A stretch of DNA of 64,000 bases from Ditylenchus dipsaci (lineage: Eukaryota; Nematoda; Chromadorea; Rhabditida; Anguinidae): contig SADC01001180.1 in NCBI GenBank assembly GCA_004194705.1, positions 152,669 to 216,668 on the forward strand, written 5' to 3'. The translations under genes and the position numbers were made by a program. The notes below the pieces were generated by a model that saw only the letters and a program-made list of their open reading frames with translations, was not told the origin of the DNA and did no database searches. Positions 63,785 through 64,000 of the stretch are shown in pieces. Positions within the stretch are counted from its first letter, which is position 1; the number at the start of each line of letters is the position of its first letter.

Positions 63785-64000
63785 AGGCGAGGATGGGCAA
63801 GGTAGGCGGGATAGGCGAGGATGGGCGAGGGTAGGTGAGGATGGGCGAGGTAGGCGAGGAGAGGCGAGGATGGGCAAGGTAGGCGGGATGGGCAAGGGTA
63901 GCGAGGATAGGCGAGGATGGCAAGAGCAGGTGAGAATGGGCGAGGATGGGCGAGGGTAGGCGGGAGAGGCGAGGATGGGCAAGGGTAGGCGAGGATGGGC
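63785..64000. repeat. G-rich minisatellite running off the window
   Basis: Near-tandem GGCGAGGATGGGCAAGGTA-type units of 9-20 bp continue to the last base. The strand asymmetry (G-rich top strand) is strong. No coding support. Confidence 0.85.

Noticed and set aside
63696..63982. Gly/Arg/Asp-rich 87-codon frame and Pro/Ser-rich reverse frame
   Set aside because: Both are translations of the G-rich minisatellite with no splice or family support.

Overview
The window looks like intergenic and accessory DNA of a nematode, possibly a Caenorhabditis-like rhabditid (inference). The support is: introns mostly of 45-60 nt ending in TTTCAG or TTTTAG; start codons placed directly after a strong 3' splice site, as in SL trans-splicing; degenerate GCCTAA telomere-type repeats; and a very high load of palindromic MITEs. 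Only a small part is coding for the host.

Layout. (1) 1-17165: a tandem array of an unrecognised secreted/single-pass membrane protein gene. Copy A (4770-6618, +) has ten recognisable exons, but four are one base shorter than in copy B and break the frame. Copy B (12067-14618, +) gives one intact 397-residue reading frame. Only the 3' end of a third copy remains (16869-17165). The copy A promoter is split by a three-level nest of transposons (MITE, then hAT-1, then hAT-2), each level with matching target duplications. Between the copies lies a MITE carrying a histone H2B pseudogene. (2) 18572-36259 (-): a 5-oxoprolinase (OPLAH) gene. I could chain 25 of the 26 exons in phase; one micro-exon is missing, the first intron is GC-AG, and the C-terminal third was not found. 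Its introns are filled with MITEs. (3) 37255-39743: a Mutator-like element (MULE-1) with transposase and a Ulp1-type protease. (4) 42392-45416: a decayed MULE (MULE-2). (5) 46286-53706: mostly non-autonomous elements. (6) 54055-56690: a third MULE with FLYWCH, transposase and SWIM segments. (7) 59284-62091 (-): exons of a cathepsin L-like protease propeptide; the catalytic domain was not found. (8) 62100-64000: repeats, ending in a G-rich minisatellite.

The main non-coding theme is that almost every element has arms made of a short private 'word' repeated in near-tandem. Several families keep the same central core while the arm word changes. Another family is a foldback element with tRNA-like A and B boxes in its arms. 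Exon coordinates come from hand splicing and family knowledge; no alignment or expression data were used.
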